NCBI GenBank assembly: GCA_000149265.1
Contig: CH002614.1
Span: forward strand, 249,380 to 313,379
Source of the DNA: Ciona savignyi
Lineage: Eukaryota > Chordata > Ascidiacea > Phlebobranchia > Cionidae
Direction of reading: 5' to 3'
Length of the DNA: 64,000 bases
Made by a program: the position numbers and the translations under genes. How positions within the stretch are numbered: position 1 is the stretch's first letter; each line of letters starts with the position of its first letter. A model generated the notes under the pieces. The model did not search any database and was not told the origin of the DNA. It was given only the letters and a program-made list of their open reading frames with translations. Shown here piece after piece: positions 10,201-22,900 of this stretch.

Positions 10201-11356
10201 AAAACTAACATAACCATTAACACATATAATACACTATTACTACATTTATGGTACATAAATAGATAGATAATATAATGCGAACAGATAATATAATAATCTC
10301 CTTCTTCAACCGTGTTCCGGGAATATCCATAAAAATGTTTTAACCCCTAATATTAATAAAAAAAGATATCAATTAAGTTGAAAAGATTAGGATACTTTCT
10401 TTTATTATGCGTTCGCATACTTAGATCCGCGATTATAAAAAAATAAGGCAGTTTTGGGCATTTTGGAGGCACCATTTTTATAAAATAACGGAACAAACAA
10501 GTCCCTCACAAATTTATAAGTAATTTGTAGAAAAAAATTGCTGCTCGACCCCATCTCCTATTAGTCTTAATCCAAAGAAAGGCAATTCCCCCTCACTGGT
10601 TTGGGTAAAGTTGTGTTTTTGGGGATGTAAGCCTACAACAAAACGATTAAATATGAGTATTTGGCTCCTCGCATCTTTTTTGTTCGTATAAAAAACAGTA
10701 TTGTGAGTAAAAACAATACGCATCAATTTCGACTCTGAAGGAGACCCATAATTAATATGCAATTCCCTGAAAGTCCAAGGAAACTTAATTACTTTACTAA
10801 AACCTCGTAAAAAGTGTTTGGTAAAGCATGAGCATTACGCAGAAAACAAGTGAAATCGATATGAGTCGCGTGAATTCGAAAGGACCCATATCTGTATCTT
10901 AATGCCAGTGCGATGACATTTTAACACAAAAAGGACAGAATAAAGTGTTGCTTTTACTCTGTGTAGGTCCTAGCATCTTTGCAAAACACAAAAAATGCCA
11001 GCTACTGTGTCTTCTATTGATATTTACCACTTATGAAACACGGAATGGAGTTGTAACTCATATTGTTTAACCGCACCCCTCACCTGATCCACTCATAGAA
11101 ATCAAAAATAAAAATTATGTCAATTTATTTCACACAGACAATAGTTTCGATAACAGCTCAACATATTTTTTGGCTACAGTAGTATTAATAATACCCTTTC
11201 GAACTATAACCCTATAAGACGAAACTTTTTATATTACGTGTAACTAGTTTTGTTTTATTTTATATTTCTGAGATATCAACTTTGATATTGTTACAGCTTC
11301 TCCGTTGCCTTTTTTTGTTTAGCTCTCTCTATTTATTGAAACCCTTGTCTGATTTT
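10201..11356. other. Upstream region of PICALM
   Basis: AT-rich intergenic DNA. No exon or defined promoter element can be supported. The last ~60 bases are pyrimidine-rich and lead to a splice-acceptor-like AG. Confidence 0.4.
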
Positions 11357-11358
11357 AG
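11340..11358 (+). promoter_or_regulatory. Splice-acceptor-like site upstream of PICALM
   Basis: A pyrimidine-rich stretch ends in TCTGATTTTAG, with AG at 11357-11358, 62 bases before the start codon. No ATG occurs between it and 11421. It could be the acceptor of a 5'UTR intron or, since tunicates trans-splice, a spliced-leader acceptor. This is inference. Confidence 0.35.
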
Positions 11359-11420
11359 GCAAGGAAAGAGCTGTCAAAGTGTATTAGATTCTCTGCGTTT
11401 GAAGTATTCATTTTAAGGTC

Positions 11421-13238
11421 ATGGCTGGTCAATCAATTAGCGATCGTTTTAATGCAGCCCAACATACCATAATTGGTTCAGAAATGTCCAAGAGCGTATG
11501 TAAAGCCACAACAACGGAAGTTATGGGTCCAAAGAAAAAGCACTTGGATTACTTAAGATCTTTGACTAATGAAACGAACGTCAACATTCCTGAGTTAACC
11601 GATATGTTGGTTGAAAGAAGCAAACAACCAAAGTGGGTTGTGGTGTTCAAAGCATTAATTTCAACGCATCACTTAATGTGTTATGGAAATGAAATATTTC
11701 TCCAGCACGCCGCGTCACGAAATTCGCTCTTTAATTTGACTCATTTTCTTGATAATTCCGGGGTTCAAGGATATGACATGTCAACCTACATACGGCGATA
11801 CAGTAAATATCTGAATGAGAAAGCATTATCATACCGTACTGTTGCTTATGACTTTACCAGAGTCAAACGTGGTAAAGATGGTGGCGTGCTTCGATCTTTA
11901 TCATCAGAGAAGCTAATAAAAACCCTGCCCACTATTCAGAAACAGATGGATGCTCTTCTGGAATTTGATGCAAGCCCAAATGAATTGACAAGCGGAGTAA
12001 TAAACTCCGCTTTTGTCCTCATATTCAAGGATCTTATTCGTCTCTTTGCATGCTACAACGATGGAATTATTAATCTATTGGAAAAATACTTCGAAATGAA
12101 GAAAGCTCAATGCAAAGAAAGTCTTGATATTTATAAAAAGTTTCTTACAAGAATGGAAAAGGTTTCCGAAATGCTTAAGGTAGCTGAGCAAGTTGGAATT
12201 GATAAAGGGGATATTCCCGATCTGACCAAAGCGCCTAATAGTTTATTAGATGCACTGGAGCAACATTTAGCAGCTATGGATGGGAAAAAAACAGATGGGA
12301 AGCGACAGGGACCTACAGCTGCGCAAGTTAGCTCATTCAACGCATTCAATACATCTATACAAAGTATTGACGAAAAAGATAAATTAACTGCTCTTGCTGA
12401 AGAAGAAGATCGTTTGAATCAATTCAAAATGAGAAAAGAAAATGAGGCCACTGTTGCTACAGGCAGCAACCCTGTAAGCTTTTCACCTCCAGCAGTCAAA
12501 CCAAGCTCACCGCCTAAACAGCAGCAAAGTTCTTTAGAAATGGATCTCTTCGGCTCAACATCATCTAGCTTTACCCAAAGTTCTCAACAGCCCACAATGG
12601 ACCTCTTTGGTTCACTGAATGTGCAAGCTACACCACAGCCACCGATGCAAAACAATGCGATGTATGGAAACACTGGAATGAACCTTTTTCCACAGCAAAC
12701 CACAAATTCCTTCATGCCAATGCAACCAGCTCAAACCAATACCACAACTGACTTGTTTGCACCAATGTCATCTGATCCATTTGCACCAACTGGGAACACA
12801 CTGGCACCTACACGTGCTGGTGCTCCTAATCAACAAATGAACTTGCAGAAACAACCCTTAAATAATCAGGTACCCAACAATGGCAATCTTGATTCAGCAT
12901 TGGCTAGTGCTTACGAGAATTTGGCACTTGGACAGCGCAACAATTTTGGTCAAATGAAGCCCGAAAACCGTCAACTTACAGGTGGTGGTGCCTATGTTCC
13001 TACTGTTGCACAAAGCACAATGATGGCACCAAGTGGATATTATGGTGCTCCGATGATGGGAGCCCAACCCCAAATGTACCCTCAAATGGCAGGCGGAATG
13101 AATACCATGGGTATGGTTCGGCCTCAAGGTATGTATGGTCAGCCAATGGCATACCAGCAGCCACCAGTACAAGCTACAACCCCAAATCAACAAAACCTTA
13201 ACCCCAACAATCCGTTTGGACCAATGATTCAGTTTTAA
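11421..13238 (+). CDS. PICALM: PICALM/AP180 clathrin assembly protein, single exon
   Basis: Clathrin- and AP-2-binding adaptor that senses PI(4,5)P2 and drives endocytic vesicle formation. The 605 residues begin with an ANTH domain (about 1-290) that matches vertebrate CALM nearly without gaps. The lipid-binding lysines are in place (K28 and the GPKKKH motif at 36-41). Diagnostic blocks such as GYDMSTYIRRYSKYLNEK and CKESLDIYKKFLTRM are intact. The tail is low-complexity, rich in Gln, Asn, Met and Pro. It carries DLF motifs (375-377, 394-396, 444-446), a DPF (452-454) and an NPF (597-599), which fit AP-2/clathrin and EH-domain binding. The start is the first ATG of the frame and matches the family N-terminus. 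There is no intron, although vertebrate PICALM has many. No A-tail or target duplication is visible, so retrocopy versus intron loss is open. Confidence 0.95.
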   Translation: MAGQSISDRFNAAQHTIIGSEMSKSVCKATTTEVMGPKKKHLDYLRSLTNETNVNIPELTDMLVERSKQPKWVVVFKALISTHHLMCYGNEIFLQHAASRNSLFNLTHFLDNSGVQGYDMSTYIRRYSKYLNEKALSYRTVAYDFTRVKRGKDGGVLRSLSSEKLIKTLPTIQKQMDALLEFDASPNELTSGVINSAFVLIFKDLIRLFACYNDGIINLLEKYFEMKKAQCKESLDIYKKFLTRMEKVSEMLKVAEQVGIDKGDIPDLTKAPNSLLDALEQHLAAMDGKKTDGKRQGPTAAQVSSFNAFNTSIQSIDEKDKLTALAEEEDRLNQFKMRKENEATVATGSNPVSFSPPAVKPSSPPKQQQSSLEMDLFGSTSSSFTQSSQQPTMDLFGSLNVQATPQPPMQNNAMYGNTGMNLFPQQTTNSFMPMQPAQTNTTTDLFAPMSSDPFAPTGNTLAPTRAGAPNQQMNLQKQPLNNQVPNNGNLDSALASAYENLALGQRNNFGQMKPENRQLTGGGAYVPTVAQSTMMAPSGYYGAPMMGAQPQMYPQMAGGMNTMGMVRPQGMYGQPMAYQQPPVQATTPNQQNLNPNNPFGPMIQF

Positions 13239-13600
13239 TTCTACACATAAATTGACAATTCAGGTTTAAGTTCCGAGACAAAGACATTGGAAATCAAACA
13301 AACTAGCACCTCACGTAATTGGACAACCAATATTACAGTGAGACTCTTATTTGAACTACATTTTTATCTATTTCATTATTGTACTAACATCTCAGCTTAC
13401 TATATTATAAAGTATGTATAAATTATTACCAAATGGCAAGCCATTTTTGGTGAATGTTGTAGTTTTTTCTATATTTTATTTAGTTGTATACCAAAACTTG
13501 AAATATAGAGGTAATAGTTTGGTGAAAGTCAGAAAGTAATTTAGAGTATGAAATATATTGTACTATTTATTAAACAATGCACTTTAATGCCCCACAATGA
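13239..13600 (+). other. PICALM 3' flank / likely 3'UTR
   Basis: AT-rich. There is no canonical AATAAA; a variant ATTAAA at 13569-13574 is the best polyadenylation signal I can find. Confidence 0.4.
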
Positions 13601-16329
13601 CAATGGATAACGTTAAGCTATATTTGTTTTGTGACAACAATTCACACGTTCGGGTAATATTTGATTTAAATTAAATTGAACGGCGGTGGAAGTAGCAAAT
13701 TATAAATCTAACGATAACAGTGGGCTACGTGGTCGAAGACGGTAATATGTTCATACCAGTATTTAGTGCATAACATCTTTGCGTCGCAATTTGAGATGGA
13801 GTTCTCTGATTTACAATCATCCAGCGGCGATACGATTTCATATATATGGCTTCTATTGTAACTACATTCGGCCGTAGCTGTTAGCTTAATTATCTGGGCA
13901 ATCGATAGAAGCCTCCCTGGTGAAAAACGATTTGGTTGTACATGACCTTAATTTGTGGTATTAGTCCCTATACTGTATTTCGTATGCTGTGTTTTAGCAC
14001 AGACTTGGCAATCTCTTTTAAAACTTTGTTTATCCGTGCGTCATTATGCTGAATGTAATGACGTATTGAGCACTTCCGTCGCATTCAGATTGAATGTTCT
14101 ATTTCGGTGGCATTACTTCAACGGGGTGCGTTATACAGCTTGATAAATCTGCAATTGTACCTGGTCAATTTAAGTTGATCTCTATATGTATATAAATATT
14201 ATGTAGTGTCTTGCAGATGTTGTATATAAGATCTCCATCCTTGCAATCGTAAACTTTACGTTTGGACCATAAACAATACTTGTAGTTTTTACCCAGCACC
14301 GTTGAGTGTATGATTTTATACCCACTATCTTCTATTACATCATTTAATTTAACTGGCTCTAAATCAACAAAATTTACTTGTAAAAATGTTATCATTCCAT
14401 GTTGTGTATTTGTTTTACATGTTGATTGTTAAAGTAAACATTATCTACATTAAATTTACACAGGCACGTTTAGTTTGCATTCTTCGCTATGCAATTGCAT
14501 TATCACAGTTAATAATCCACTAATTGTACCAATAACTGTTCACCCATTGTACCATCCTGTATTCTTATTCTCCGCGACGCGCAATCGGCTTTTAAATCTC
14601 ATACCTATATTTTACTTACTGTGTACGTGCATAGTCTTTCTTCATCGTTCTGTACAGCTACCAATGTAAAACATGATTGTATCCACAAATATTGCAATTA
14701 CCAATAGATAAAATATATAACTTTAAAATATCGAATTATAACTCACAATTCGAATGTTATACTGGACACACGTATAAATATGTTGTACATTTGAAACACG
14801 TAGTAGTCTTTAAATATTTATTCACTCCTTGTACTTTATGATCAGATGACCAATACAATGTTCGAAATTTCACTTGTTGTCGAGTTATAGTAGTGGAAGA
14901 AGAGTATTTTTGTCAGTGCGACTTTAAAAATACTGTTTAATAGCTTGAATTGCCGCAAATTTTATTCAAATAATATCAAACTAAATATACTACCTCGAGG
15001 TGGTTTCATTCCTTACAAAACACGAACAGTGGGAAATGGTCTCGAAATTAGATTGCGACAGTGCTCTGATATTTGTGATTGACGTCCAAAATGTCTCGCT
15101 AAATTGATAAAGTGCAAGGTAATTCTTTTCCCTCGGGGTAGGGATACGAGTCATGTTATCAATAGTGTTATCAATAGTGGTTTTTGTTAAAGAAAGGAAT
15201 GTCAACTTTTTTTGTAGGTTTCGTAAATCGGTGGTGCCCATAACTCGTCGGTCGATTGCATGGGGAGCCATTTGCCTGATCACCAAGCAATGCACATAAC
15301 GAACACCTTTTTAAGTAAAACCTATTTCGTTGAGTTGTCGGGAAAAGTACAAACTGGTTGCAGGTTTAATTGCGGGCTACATGATATCAACGCGTCACTT
15401 AGCCAAATGCGTATCGATTCAGCAGAATCAATTGGTTAAGGAATCGAAGCAAGTCTGGTATGAAACAATGTTCGCACTTTAATATATATGACAGTATAAC
15501 TGTGGGCATACAAGATTCTATAAAAAAACGCCAATTAGAACACACGTCCGTGTGAGAACGCACATCAAAACAAAAAAAAAGTTTTTTAATTCAGTTATCG
15601 TTATGCACATAATTTAAACATTTGTCTTACTTGAATTTTGTCATCGAGATTTTATATGCCTTGCACCTGAAACAGACAGTTCAAACCACAGATAAAATTT
15701 AGTTGTTGGGCCACGCAGTCCGGGATAAACCTTTTCAACAAACAAAATCCATTTTCCGCAGTTATGCGTGTTCTATTTAACGCAGTGTTCTGGGTGTCTT
15801 CACTTGTTTATTCATTTATTTGTATTTTGTCACACTTACTAATTATTCGTATTTTGTGGTGAGTTTGGGCTTTACGACCGATTTCGTTTTACAGCTATGG
15901 GAAACGATTAAAATATATTTACCAAGTCTTTGTAATGCAAAGTGACCTCGTACAAATGCTTTTACCTAGAATCCACGCACAAAACATACAAGCGTTATCT
16001 TCTTTTAAAATCCAAAATTTAAGTTTGTTTCTGTGAGTTAAACGTAATGCTTTTAAATCAACAATTTTCGACTGACCCCTCGACACCCACGCAACGGTCG
16101 TTTTTCATTTTTGCCGCCAATTATATTTTCACAGTCGATATTTTGCGGCGTGAAAGGATTATTCACTTTAAAATATAAAGCCAGTTGTAAGTGTGTAAAA
16201 TGAACTAAAAACAAATCGACTTAAAAGAACCAAATTTGCTTTGGAATATTTCTTAATATGTATAAATACATAAGCAATTATAATCCACTCCTAACAAAGA
16301 AAAAACAGCTAAACAATTAAGTCTAACAT
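13601..16329. other. Intergenic, no certain gene
   Basis: Mostly AT-rich non-coding sequence. Two minus-strand frames with real ATG or near-ATG starts (14165-14395 and 14990-15295) are noted separately. No RNA gene seen. Confidence 0.4.
14165..14395 (-). CDS. Unrecognised 76-codon frame, possible gene fragment
   Basis: Starts at a true ATG. The product has normal-looking composition, with an acidic first half (VDLEPVKLNDVIEDSGYK) and a Cys/Trp/Tyr stretch (YKYCLWSKRKVYDCKDGD). No family recognised. It could be a terminal exon, a relic of a mobile element, or chance in AT-rich DNA. No convincing splice sites bound it. Confidence 0.2.
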   Translation of the reverse strand: MITFLQVNFVDLEPVKLNDVIEDSGYKIIHSTVLGKNYKYCLWSKRKVYDCKDGDLIYNICKTLHNIYIHIEINLN

Positions 16330-17850
16330 AATTCGATGAAGAATATTAATACGAACAAAAAGTGATTCAAACTCGGTTTAAAAAGTTATTCGGGGAAATC
16401 CCCCAAAACTTAATCCTGTTGAAACCGGTGAAAAGTTTTCTGTTACAGCACGATACAAATCACACGTTACTTGGTCATTAAGTAATCCTTTTGGCGATGT
16501 CTCGGAAGGGCAAACGCTCGGTCATGGAATATTCCTAGGCTAAAAAATTAGTTGGTTAATAATTAATATTAGCCAAGGCACAGCTACACGAACTAGCATT
16601 AAACATTCGAGAAAGGTGCGCTACATGGTACATTTGTCAATAAATGGTGGCACAAAGTAGTAGGCAGGATGGACGGGTAAAAACAATCTAAAAGATCTAG
16701 TTACGGTTTTGTCCTTTTTCTGTTTTTGTGGGTAAATAAGCATAATCTCAAACTGTTAGTAGTTAACCCCAAAGGACACACCCCGCGGTTCTGAGAAACA
16801 AAATCGACCCTTTTAAAAAAAATTTACCTTCATTTCAGCATAAAACTTGATAACAAGATGCTCCAATCTACAATACATTTAGTGAAATGGTACGTTGCCC
16901 ACTATTGTTAAAAATACAAACAAATGACAGACATGCCTTGTCGATCTGACGTTTCGCAGAAGAAGTTATAGATTTAGATTTAAACATTAAGTGTTGTTTT
17001 AAAGTAAAAATTTCTAGAAAAGCGCAAAAAAAGAAATTAAGACCAGGGAAAACACTGCCTGAATTTAAAACAATACATCCAAAAGTATGTTGGGATCTGA
17101 AAAAAATATATAGAAACAAAATTACCTATAGTCTAAACCAAAACCAATAAAAAAGAGAATATTAACATAAATTGCAAAGATGTAAGAACTATATTTTTCC
17201 ATCTTTAGCGTTTTTTTTGTATTACCAAGATAGAAAAGTATACTTCACAAATAATGAAGATGTCTCTAGAGTTTGTACTATGGGTCACTGCGGGGTTGGG
17301 CAATCAGATTAAAAGTTTAAGGATGTTATTACCTCACATGGTCAAGATATTGCTAAATCAGAATTTTGATAAATAGCACTAAGGTATAACACTTGTCTTA
17401 GTCCTCTCAAATTCCATGTAATACAAATTTCAAATTACCATGGGATAGTTTGTAACACATATTTAGAGTCAAAATGTCTTTTACAAACAGTGTTGGCTGA
17501 TGGTGTTTATCAGTCGCTAGTTTTGTGATGAAGTCAGTAGTTTTGTGACATAATGCTAAAACGCTGTAACAAGCTGTTTATTTTCTGTGTTTGAGTGTTC
17601 TTTTTGGACACTTGTCAAGTTTAATTAAAAACTTAAAATATATAATACCCATGCGAACATTAATGCGTAATATCTTGAGTTTTATAGGTTTACTGCATCT
17701 TTGTTTGCCACTTGCTCTGTGCCTTAGTTCTCACAATTAACTAAATCGCAAAAAAATACAGAATAACTAGAATGTGTCAACACTTACATCACTATTTGTA
17801 AAAACATATTAAAATTGTATTATGTTTCTGCTAGAATTAAGAGCTTAGTG
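16330..17850. repeat. Decayed relic of the 335-bp repeat family
   Basis: Blocks of the array recur in diverged form: GGGGAAATCCCCC near 16393, a GCTCCAATCTACAAT block near 16860, GACAGACATGCCTTGT near 16926, and TCACATGGTCAAGATAT near 17333. From about 17765 to 17830 the tail motif appears reverse-complemented (CTAGAATGTGTCAAC, then ATCACTATTTGTAAAA, then GTTTCTGC). So this is at least one old copy plus an inverted tail, 7-8 kb from the young array. Confidence 0.55.
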
Positions 17851-18095
17851 AGTTACGAGTCATAAATTATATTTATTTATTTTTGGAAAAAACTATAAGA
17901 GGTTGCTGAGTGAAAATAAATTTTAAATTGGTTCGATATTTTTGTTTAGGGTATTACTAAAAACGGATATATCATCATAGGCTCGGATAGGTATAGATGA
18001 GATAGGATATTCGTGTTTATCCTCGTGAATGGGACCGTAGGTTTACCGGAGCTATTGCAGTGTGTTGTGTATGATTCATACGTTCCTTTAATTTG

Positions 18096-18242
18096 GTAGA
18101 ACCCTTTAATCCGCTGGGTTCAGAATATGTCCGTAAAGTGCCTTGTCCAAGGACACAACCGACGAGTTAGCGACCAGTTTCGTACCTACAACCTTTCGGT
18201 TGGAAGGTGTCGCACCAAACCATCAGACTAACCGGTCGGACA
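18096..18242 (-). mobile_element. tRNA-derived SINE (family C)
   Basis: The minus strand begins GACCGGTTAGTCTGATGG, continues with CCGAAAGGTTGTAGGTACGA and AACTGGTCGCTAACTCG, and ends near CTGAACCCAGCGGATTAA. It matches 10084-10200 along its whole length with an extra segment (GTGTCCTTGGACAAGG). Confidence 0.65.
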
Positions 18243-18903
18243 ATATTTAGGTTTTATCTGTAAATTAAAAAACGCAGCAGAATTATCACAAATAGTCAGA
18301 TTACTTCGAGAACACGGAAGGTAGTCTTATCACTCGGGTAACCGTCAAATATTTTCTACCAATAATAGTTCTAATGAATATGGATGGTGCGTTATAATTT
18401 CTGACTATTATGTTTTGCGGGGCATCGCCATTTAACACATTACAAAACACCGATCAACGATGTATTACAGCATTATCGAAAATTCCACGGGAAAGTCCCA
18501 TATTTAGTTTTCCAAGTTTACGCTTTACTTCGTGTACAAACTCAGTTTACATATGACAGAGCTTGTTAACATTGGTGGAAAAGTTAAGCTATTGTAGCCT
18601 ATAAATTATTGAAAGCATGAACTTTTTCGTTTTGCGTTTTTGTGACAATTGCACTTCTACTAAAATGTATTTAAAATACTTTAACAAAATTATTATTCTG
18701 AAGAAGAGCAAATTGGGCAGACAAGAAAAAAATATTTTATCATTCAGGCAAGACAAATTACATGCAAGTATTAGGGCCTACATAGTAAAACAAAGCAGAT
18801 TCGTTGTCAAAGCTTCGTTTCCTAAATATTTAGTTGCAATATTAGTAATCTGTCAATACATAAATCTGTGGTCAATAGAACCAATGATTATAAAAATATA
18901 GAA
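18243..18903. other. No gene seen
   Basis: AT-rich spacer. Weak array-like motif (ATTCCACGGGAAAGTCCC near 18480) suggests more decayed repeat. Confidence 0.35.
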
Positions 18904-18905
18904 TA

Positions 18906-19421
18906 CAGTAGAACCCCGCTTACCTGACCACCTATGGGACCGTGACCAAGCGGTCGCGTTACCGGGGTGGTCGTGTTAGTGAATTTTAATTTGGAGCAAG
19001 TTGTTGTTATATGCAGCTTAAATGTCTGCATTTTTTTTAAATTTTCACCAAATGCCATTATTTTTATCCGATACTGCAGAATGAATTTAATACCAAAGTT
19101 TCTCTTGTAAGATTCAGGACTGTTTGCCACATTTTCTTTCGCGTGTGCTTATTTATTCTTATTGTTTTGATGATAAAAGAAATTTAACCTTATTATTTTG
19201 GTGAAAATGGCACATTATTTAGCACATGTGGTCACTTAAGCGAAGTCAAATTTGAAGTTTTGGACCAAAATATGGCGGTCCTGGTCTGGAAACCGGGGTG
19301 GTCGCGGCATTGAAACAGAATACAATGCATTACTATAGTAAATTATTTGGGACGGCACGAAAGTGGTCCTGATAATGAGGTGGTCGTGTTATCGAGGTGG
19401 TCTCCAAGCGGGGTTCCACTG
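18906..19421. mobile_element. pogo/Tigger-like MITE, copy 2 (516 bp)
   Basis: Same family as 828-1362: CAGTAGAACCCCGCTT at the left, complement at the right, TA on both sides (18904-18905 and 19422-19423). It shares the GACCGT, GGTGGTCGTGTTA and TTTGGACCAAAATATGGCGG blocks, with short internal deletions. It lies about 450 bp upstream of the first MPDU1 exon. Confidence 0.85.
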
Positions 19422-19423
19422 TA

Positions 19424-19869
19424 TATATCTTTTTATAATCATTGATAGAATATAACCACGCACCTCGTGACGTGTCCACATACGAATTACGAACGCGAGC
19501 GGACGCATTTTTTATACGCTTGCTCAACAACGCTGTGGGTTTGGGCAATCTATGTATGGACGCGACTTCAATGAGTACTTTAAGTTAAACTACTTTTGAC
19601 TGAAATTGTGCCTTGCGTATTTGACACATTTGGACACAAAACTTTCGTATTCGCTACTTTATTCATACGAGGCTCTAGTGTCACCCATATGTCGCTGTAG
19701 TGAAAACTACTTTTGCCTGAATTAATGGTTATTGTTCGGCGTGATATAAAAACTTTGTAGTGGTGGACGGCATCATCACATACTCTATTTAACACTATCT
19801 AAGGTTTAAATATATACACGGTATATGGTATAATTATATCAGTGTGATCTAATATGTATTTTTATTTAG
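19424..19869. other. 5' flank of MPDU1
   Basis: No exon seen. It ends with the acceptor-like TTTTTATTTAG (AG at 19868-19869), which could receive a spliced leader or end a 5'UTR intron. Confidence 0.35.
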
Positions 19870-19919
19870 ATTGTAAGGACCAACAAGTAAAGCGTAGTAT
19901 TAACAACCATTCTTGGAAA

Positions 19920-19998
19920 ATGTTTAAACAAGTTATGAATGTTTTTATGACTGACCACTGCTATGACAACTTTTTTTTAGACTTCAACTTTCTTGATG
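19920..19998 (+). CDS. MPDU1: MPDU1 exon 1
   Basis: Encodes the N-terminus through CYDNFF and NFLD. The donor is GATG|GTAAGC, phase 1. The start codon is the least certain point of the model. Confidence 0.8.
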
Positions 19999-22900
19999 GT
20001 AAGCTGGTAAAATAAAGTCATTTTAGTCTTAGCTATTAAACATTTCTATTTTACTTTCTGCTTAGCTCATTTGGTTAGAACATCAGCCTTCAGTCAAAAG
20101 GTTGTTGGATTAAAACCAGTCACTAGGTAGTCCGCGGTGTCCTTACATAGCGGAAGTGACCTAAATCCAGTTGATTATTGGGTTAAACCACGAACAGTAC
20201 AAAGTAGAATTGTCTCAATTATATATAGCACACCGCATTACATTCAAGTGAACCTCAAAGATTTTAAAGATATCTTTTTTGGTTTGGTATTCATTTTTGT
20301 GATATTATGTGTACACATGTCATGCTTTCTTTACTGGTCAATGGTGGGCACAATGCAATCTGACAGTTAAGCCCATGAGTTTTTCCATCACGGAGATAAC
20401 ACGTCGGATTCTAGATTCTAGAATGGTTGTATAATACAAACTGAAGTAACTAAAATTAAAGTAATGTCCATAAGAATCCAACTTTAATAGGCTACCTTTT
20501 TAACCCAACTGTTGTCATTAAACTTTGTAATCACAATAAAGATATTTTTCAGGACCCTGTCTTACTGCTCTGATAAGCAAATTGCTTGGTTACTCCATTG
20601 TTGCTGGTTCCGTGTTAGGTAAGAACTTGAAACATTGCACTTTCATTATTAAGGTAGCTCATTTAGCTGATAAATTGGCAGTTCACAAGCCAGACAGTTG
20701 TTTGTCAAAATTGACATTCTGTAATTTTTGTTGATCCATTTTCTGTCCAGCCAGGTTTCCATCAGTAACTTGTATCATATTTTTGTTGCAGTTAAACTTC
20801 CTCAAATTATAAAAATAATCAGTGCTAAGAGTTCAGTGGGTTTGAGCTTCACATCTTTGTTGTTGGAAATCTACGCCGTCACTACTTTCCTTGCTTACAG
20901 TTTGGCAAAAGATTTTCCATTCAGGTTGGTGTTTCGAATCAAATTAGTTTGTTCAATAACATGCACTTGATAAATTGTAGGACATAGCTTCTGTGGATTG
21001 TACTATGTAAATAGTAAAGTCACAATCGCAACTCAAAAGCAAATCCTAACACTGGATTACGATTACAGTAGTATTGTATATATTAAGAAACAGTCACTAG
21101 CTTGAACCCAGATGGTGGAACAGACAAAATAGAGAAATATATCACCCTTGCATCCCAAATTGCAGTTCTGACACCTGTAAAATTTAGCCTAAAATTACTT
21201 AAAAATCAAACATAACCATACTAACATGCATATTTTACGAAATGATAAACGTTTGTACCCATGGCAAAACAACAAGTTTACGGCTCTAATCACTAATCAT
21301 GTAAACTGCCTTTGCTGTAGTGGCTCGAACTTTGTCTACATTACAGACTACAGTATAATAATGAACAAAAATATTCTGTGCTACTATTGTGCAATGCAAG
21401 CAATCAAAGATTGATGAATAATAGTATGACTTGTTCCACAGTACATGGGGAGATGCATTCTTCTTGATGTTGCAGAATATTTTCATGGGAGCAGCCATTC
21501 AGGTTTACCGATGTCGATGCATTTTGTTGTATGTATATTAGTTACAGTTTCAAGAATGTTCCCTTTACTTTAACAATATAAATATTTTTGTAGCATTTGG
21601 TTAAAAATAAATCTCTTTTGTCCTACCTTAAATGTCTTCTATCCACAACCAATGCAAATTGCAGCTGGCTACAATTTTTTGTGTTTATTTACCTTTTTTA
21701 TTTTTCCTTTAAATACCTTTCGGCCACACTAAGATTCCTTTAAAAGGCCAGCTGGTCTTCTTAATATTATGCATGCATTTAACTGTTTTTCCCCATTCTA
21801 TAAACTGGTAAACTTTTATACACGAGATCAAATGCACAGGGATAGACAAATGGGACATTACGAAAGGAAAACTTCGGGAAATATTTCCAAAAAATTACTT
21901 ACTTTGCTATTATGTAAAGTTAAATTATAGCTTCTGGGGTTAGGGATGCACAATATGGGATAGATCTGTCTGGCCGATTAGTCTTGAGTTGGTGCATCAC
22001 CTTTTAATGGAAGGATTGCAGGTTTGAAACAGGTCGTTAGGTATGCAATTATATCCTAGGACAAGTCACAAAATAATGGATTTAACTAAATTGAAGAAAC
22101 GCGTGAATCATACTCAACACATTGTAATAGCTTCAGTGACCCAACAGTGGACGCGAGGTGATCTGATGATTGTGTTAAAATTAACCCCAGTGGTTTTTCC
22201 ATTCATGAGAATTAACATGAATATCCTATCCTAAATAGATATTCTAAAATATGCTAGAATAATATATTTAGAATCCTATTCTAGAATCTTTTACACTTCA
22301 GTAAAATTTGTTACGCTACGCTTAAATGAATATTAAATGTAGCGAACTGAAAATTTAGGAATTCACTTTTAAAACAATAATCCTTCATATTAACATATTT
22401 TTATAATCCCAAACCACAGTGTTAAACATAGAAAAACGAGTCTCCAAACACGGTTTCTGTGGGTCTTTTTTGCAGTAGATCGCTAAAAAAGTGGTCCCTA
22501 ACACCAGAAGATTATCGCCTTCCCAGTTTACATCAACACTAGCTATTATTGCTGTTGTAGAATTAAACATTAATTTATCATTCAATACAGTTGCACCGCA
22601 GTAAAAGTATATTTAATTAATTACTATAGATTTATCTAACTGAATAATTGAACATGTTAGATTTTATTATTTTTGTTAAATAAAAACATAGTTATTTAAG
22701 TGTAATAAATATATCCAAAACTAAGCATGTCTAGTCTCTAAATATATTTTTCCGTCTATGGAATAATTTCTTCAAATATAAAGGTGCAATAAACCACGCT
22801 ATTAAAATCCAGGAAAATTGACCGCCTGTCTTTGTGTGTACGCTTTATTTTCTCACCTAAAGTTTAATCTGAGCTATAACGAAACACTTACTAACCATGT

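Noticed and set aside
12894..13193. 99-codon minus frame opposite PICALM
   Set aside because: Shadow of the low-complexity PICALM tail.
14990..15295. 101-codon minus frame
   Set aside because: No family and no good splice sites; it includes a short tandem duplication (TATTGATAACAC) and looks like chance.
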